This document shows, piece after piece, positions 6,867 to 8,068 of a stretch of 8,068 nt of DNA. The position numbers and the translations under genes are program-made. The DNA comes from Terriglobia bacterium (GTDB lineage Bacteria > Acidobacteriota > Terriglobia > UBA7540), in NCBI GenBank assembly GCA_030040455.1, contig JASHTR010000130.1, forward strand, positions 1-8,068, in the 5' to 3' direction. The notes under the pieces were generated by a model, which worked only from the letters and a program-made list of their open reading frames with translations, had not been told where the DNA came from and ran no database searches. Within the stretch, counting starts at the first letter, position 1. Every line of letters starts with the position of its first letter.

Positions 6867-6997
6867 TGACCTTTCATAATCAGGGATTGAAAACTCCGAA
6901 AAGGACGGATCTTAAACGAGCCCCTGGCATTCCGCACTCAGCAAATAACTTTCACGGGAAGTTCCCTGCTGACCGCTGAGGGCTGAAAGCGCAAACA
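6867..6997. other. Spacer between oxidoreductase and deaminase genes
   Basis: A 131-nt gap containing the heptamer repeat and nested palindromes near the oxidoreductase end and the deaminase ribosome binding site (AAAGG) at the other. No strong sigma-70 promoter was recognised, so it is unclear whether the deaminase operon has its own promoter or is read through from the oxidoreductase gene. Confidence 0.5.
6966..6986. repeat. Three-unit heptamer repeat in the oxidoreductase-deaminase gap
   Basis: On the plus strand three 7-nt units share the core GCTGA: ctgctga, ccgctga, gggctga. An inverted copy of the core, tcagca at 6938-6943, is complementary to tgctga at 6967-6972, and between them gggaagttccc (6956-6966) is a smaller palindrome abutting the second arm. 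The transcript could form a nested hairpin. It is non-coding and begins 12 nt past the oxidoreductase stop codon. Confidence 0.6.
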
Positions 6998-8068
6998 TCA
7001 GACCTCTTCCGGGACCACAAAAGGTGGGCGGTAGCCGCGGTCGCCGTCGCGAAGCAGAATGCCAGCCTCCTCGTCGCCGATCACCTCTTGCGTATCCGGA
7101 TTGAAGTAAAGGGTGCGGCCCAGCCGATAGGAGGCGTTTGCCAGGTGCATCAACGCCGTGGAAATATATCCTTCTTCAATGGGTGCATTCAGATCTTCCT
7201 GTTTCCTGCTGATGATGCAGTCGATGAAATTCGTAAAGTGCGCGACTTCATCAGCGCTCGAATGAACGCTGGACTGTGGTTCCTGATCGGCGCCCAACCA
7301 AATCCTGTACGTCTGAGCATCCTCATCGCCCGTGGCCAGGTAACCTTTCGGCCCGTAGAATATGTCTCCAATCGTGTCGCGCCGGCCCGCAAGCGGTCCC
7401 AGGCGAGCATGATGGGCAGACAGAGCGGGGAGAGGCGTGCCGAGCTCGGGCGTTCCAATTTCCGCTTCGTTATTGGTGATCCAGTGCCGCACTTCGAAAG
7501 TCATCATGCGGCGTTTGCCGTTCGGCAAATCAAACTCGAAAGCGCAGGAAAGATCGTTGGGCGTTTCCTGGTCGTCTTCGAACATGAAATGACCGCCGAT
7601 AGCAGAAACCTTGTTGGGAAAACCGACGTTCAAACCCCAGCGGGCCACATCGACCTGGTGAACGCCCTGGTTGCCCAGATCCCCATTGCCGTACCACCAG
7701 AACCAATGCCAGTTGTAATGAAACCGGTTCTTGGTAAAAGCGTGCATCGGCGCCGGGCCGGTCCATAAATTGTAATGCACTCCCGGCGGAACCGATTCAA
7801 CCGGCGCGCGCCCGATGGTATCGCGCCATTTGAAGCATAACCCGCGCGCCATGTAGAGGTCTCCCAGCAACCCGCCGTGAAGCTTCTCGATCCCGGCGCG
7901 AATGGCCGCGGCCGAGCGGATCTGCGTGCCGTGCTGCACCACGCGCTTATACCTTTTGGCTGCCAGCACCAACTGCCGTCCTTCCCAGATGTTGTGGCAG
8001 CACGGCTTCTCCACATAGGCGTCTTTACCAGCCTGGCACGCCCAGATGGCCATCAGCGAATGCCAATG
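6998..8068 (-). CDS. Gfo/Idh/MocA-family oxidoreductase, possibly GH109-like (5' end cut)
   Basis: Members of this family use NAD(P) to oxidise or reduce sugars and sugar derivatives; the GH109 branch uses NAD in a redox mechanism to cleave alpha-N-acetylgalactosaminides. The visible 356 residues begin inside the Rossmann domain with HWHSLMAIWACQAGKDAYVEKP, whose EKP (fragment residues 20-22) is the family hallmark with the catalytic-site lysine. The second domain contains WHWFW then GNGDLGNQGVHQVD (127-140), with His137 and Asp140 likely near the substrate, and GPKGYL further on. The N-terminus with the nucleotide-binding glycine motif, and any Tat or Sec signal, lies beyond the right edge. 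The ATG at 8053 is internal, not the start. It is upstream of and on the same strand as the deaminase and glycosidase genes. Family assignment is firm; the GH109-like reading is inference. Confidence 0.9.
   Translation of the reverse strand, partial: HWHSLMAIWACQAGKDAYVEKPCCHNIWEGRQLVLAAKRYKRVVQHGTQIRSAAAIRAGIEKLHGGLLGDLYMARGLCFKWRDTIGRAPVESVPPGVHYNLWTGPAPMHAFTKNRFHYNWHWFWWYGNGDLGNQGVHQVDVARWGLNVGFPNKVSAIGGHFMFEDDQETPNDLSCAFEFDLPNGKRRMMTFEVRHWITNNEAEIGTPELGTPLPALSAHHARLGPLAGRRDTIGDIFYGPKGYLATGDEDAQTYRIWLGADQEPQSSVHSSADEVAHFTNFIDCIISRKQEDLNAPIEEGYISTALMHLANASYRLGRTLYFNPDTQEVIGDEEAGILLRDGDRGYRPPFVVPEEV

Noticed and set aside
7088..7768. 226-codon plus-strand open frame opposite the oxidoreductase
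   Set aside because: The minus strand encodes continuous Gfo/Idh/MocA sequence with EKP and GNQGVHQVD motifs; the plus frame is a shadow.

Overview
The window looks like a chromosomal segment from a moderately GC-rich, free-living bacterium, most plausibly an Acidobacteriota member. That call rests on the style of the S12 and S7 proteins, the type of Gfo/Idh/MocA oxidoreductase, and 7-nt-period repeats in intergenic gaps. It is made from memory of protein families without a search, so the phylum is an inference. All supported genes lie on the minus strand. Both edge genes are cut: fusA loses its C-terminal part at the left edge, and the oxidoreductase loses its N-terminus at the right edge.

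Layout in transcription order, right to left. (a) 8068-2072 is a carbohydrate cluster: a Gfo/Idh/MocA oxidoreductase (partial), a glucosamine-6-phosphate deaminase-like enzyme, a secreted clan GH-D (GH27/GH36-like, alpha-galactosidase type) glycosidase with a C-terminal PKD domain, and a cytoplasmic GH13 alpha-amylase-family enzyme. The gaps are 131, 10 and 42 nt, so at least the last three genes probably form one operon. (b) 2071-1614 is a 458-nt non-coding spacer holding a good promoter for the ribosomal genes, a weaker second promoter candidate and a REP-like hairpin. (c) 1613-1 is the start of the classical str operon: rpsL (S12), rpsG (S7) and the first 168 codons of fusA (EF-G).

The carbohydrate genes fit a pathway in which a secreted glycosidase releases alpha-linked sugars, the oxidoreductase or GH109-like protein processes a sugar derivative, and the deaminase feeds an amino-sugar phosphate into central metabolism. 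The GH13 enzyme handles alpha-glucan or maltooligosaccharide inside the cell. The exact substrates cannot be read from sequence.

No CRISPR array, transposase, phage gene, tRNA or rRNA was seen, and nothing here amounts to a new biological system. The points worth a second look are: the GH13 gene with no canonical start codon where one is needed (an ATA sits behind a good Shine-Dalgarno); two unrelated heptamer-periodic repeats in the gaps; a strong extended -10 promoter in front of an rpsL that is not preceded by rpoC; conservative changes at catalytic positions of the deaminase; and the PKD-tailed glycosidase.
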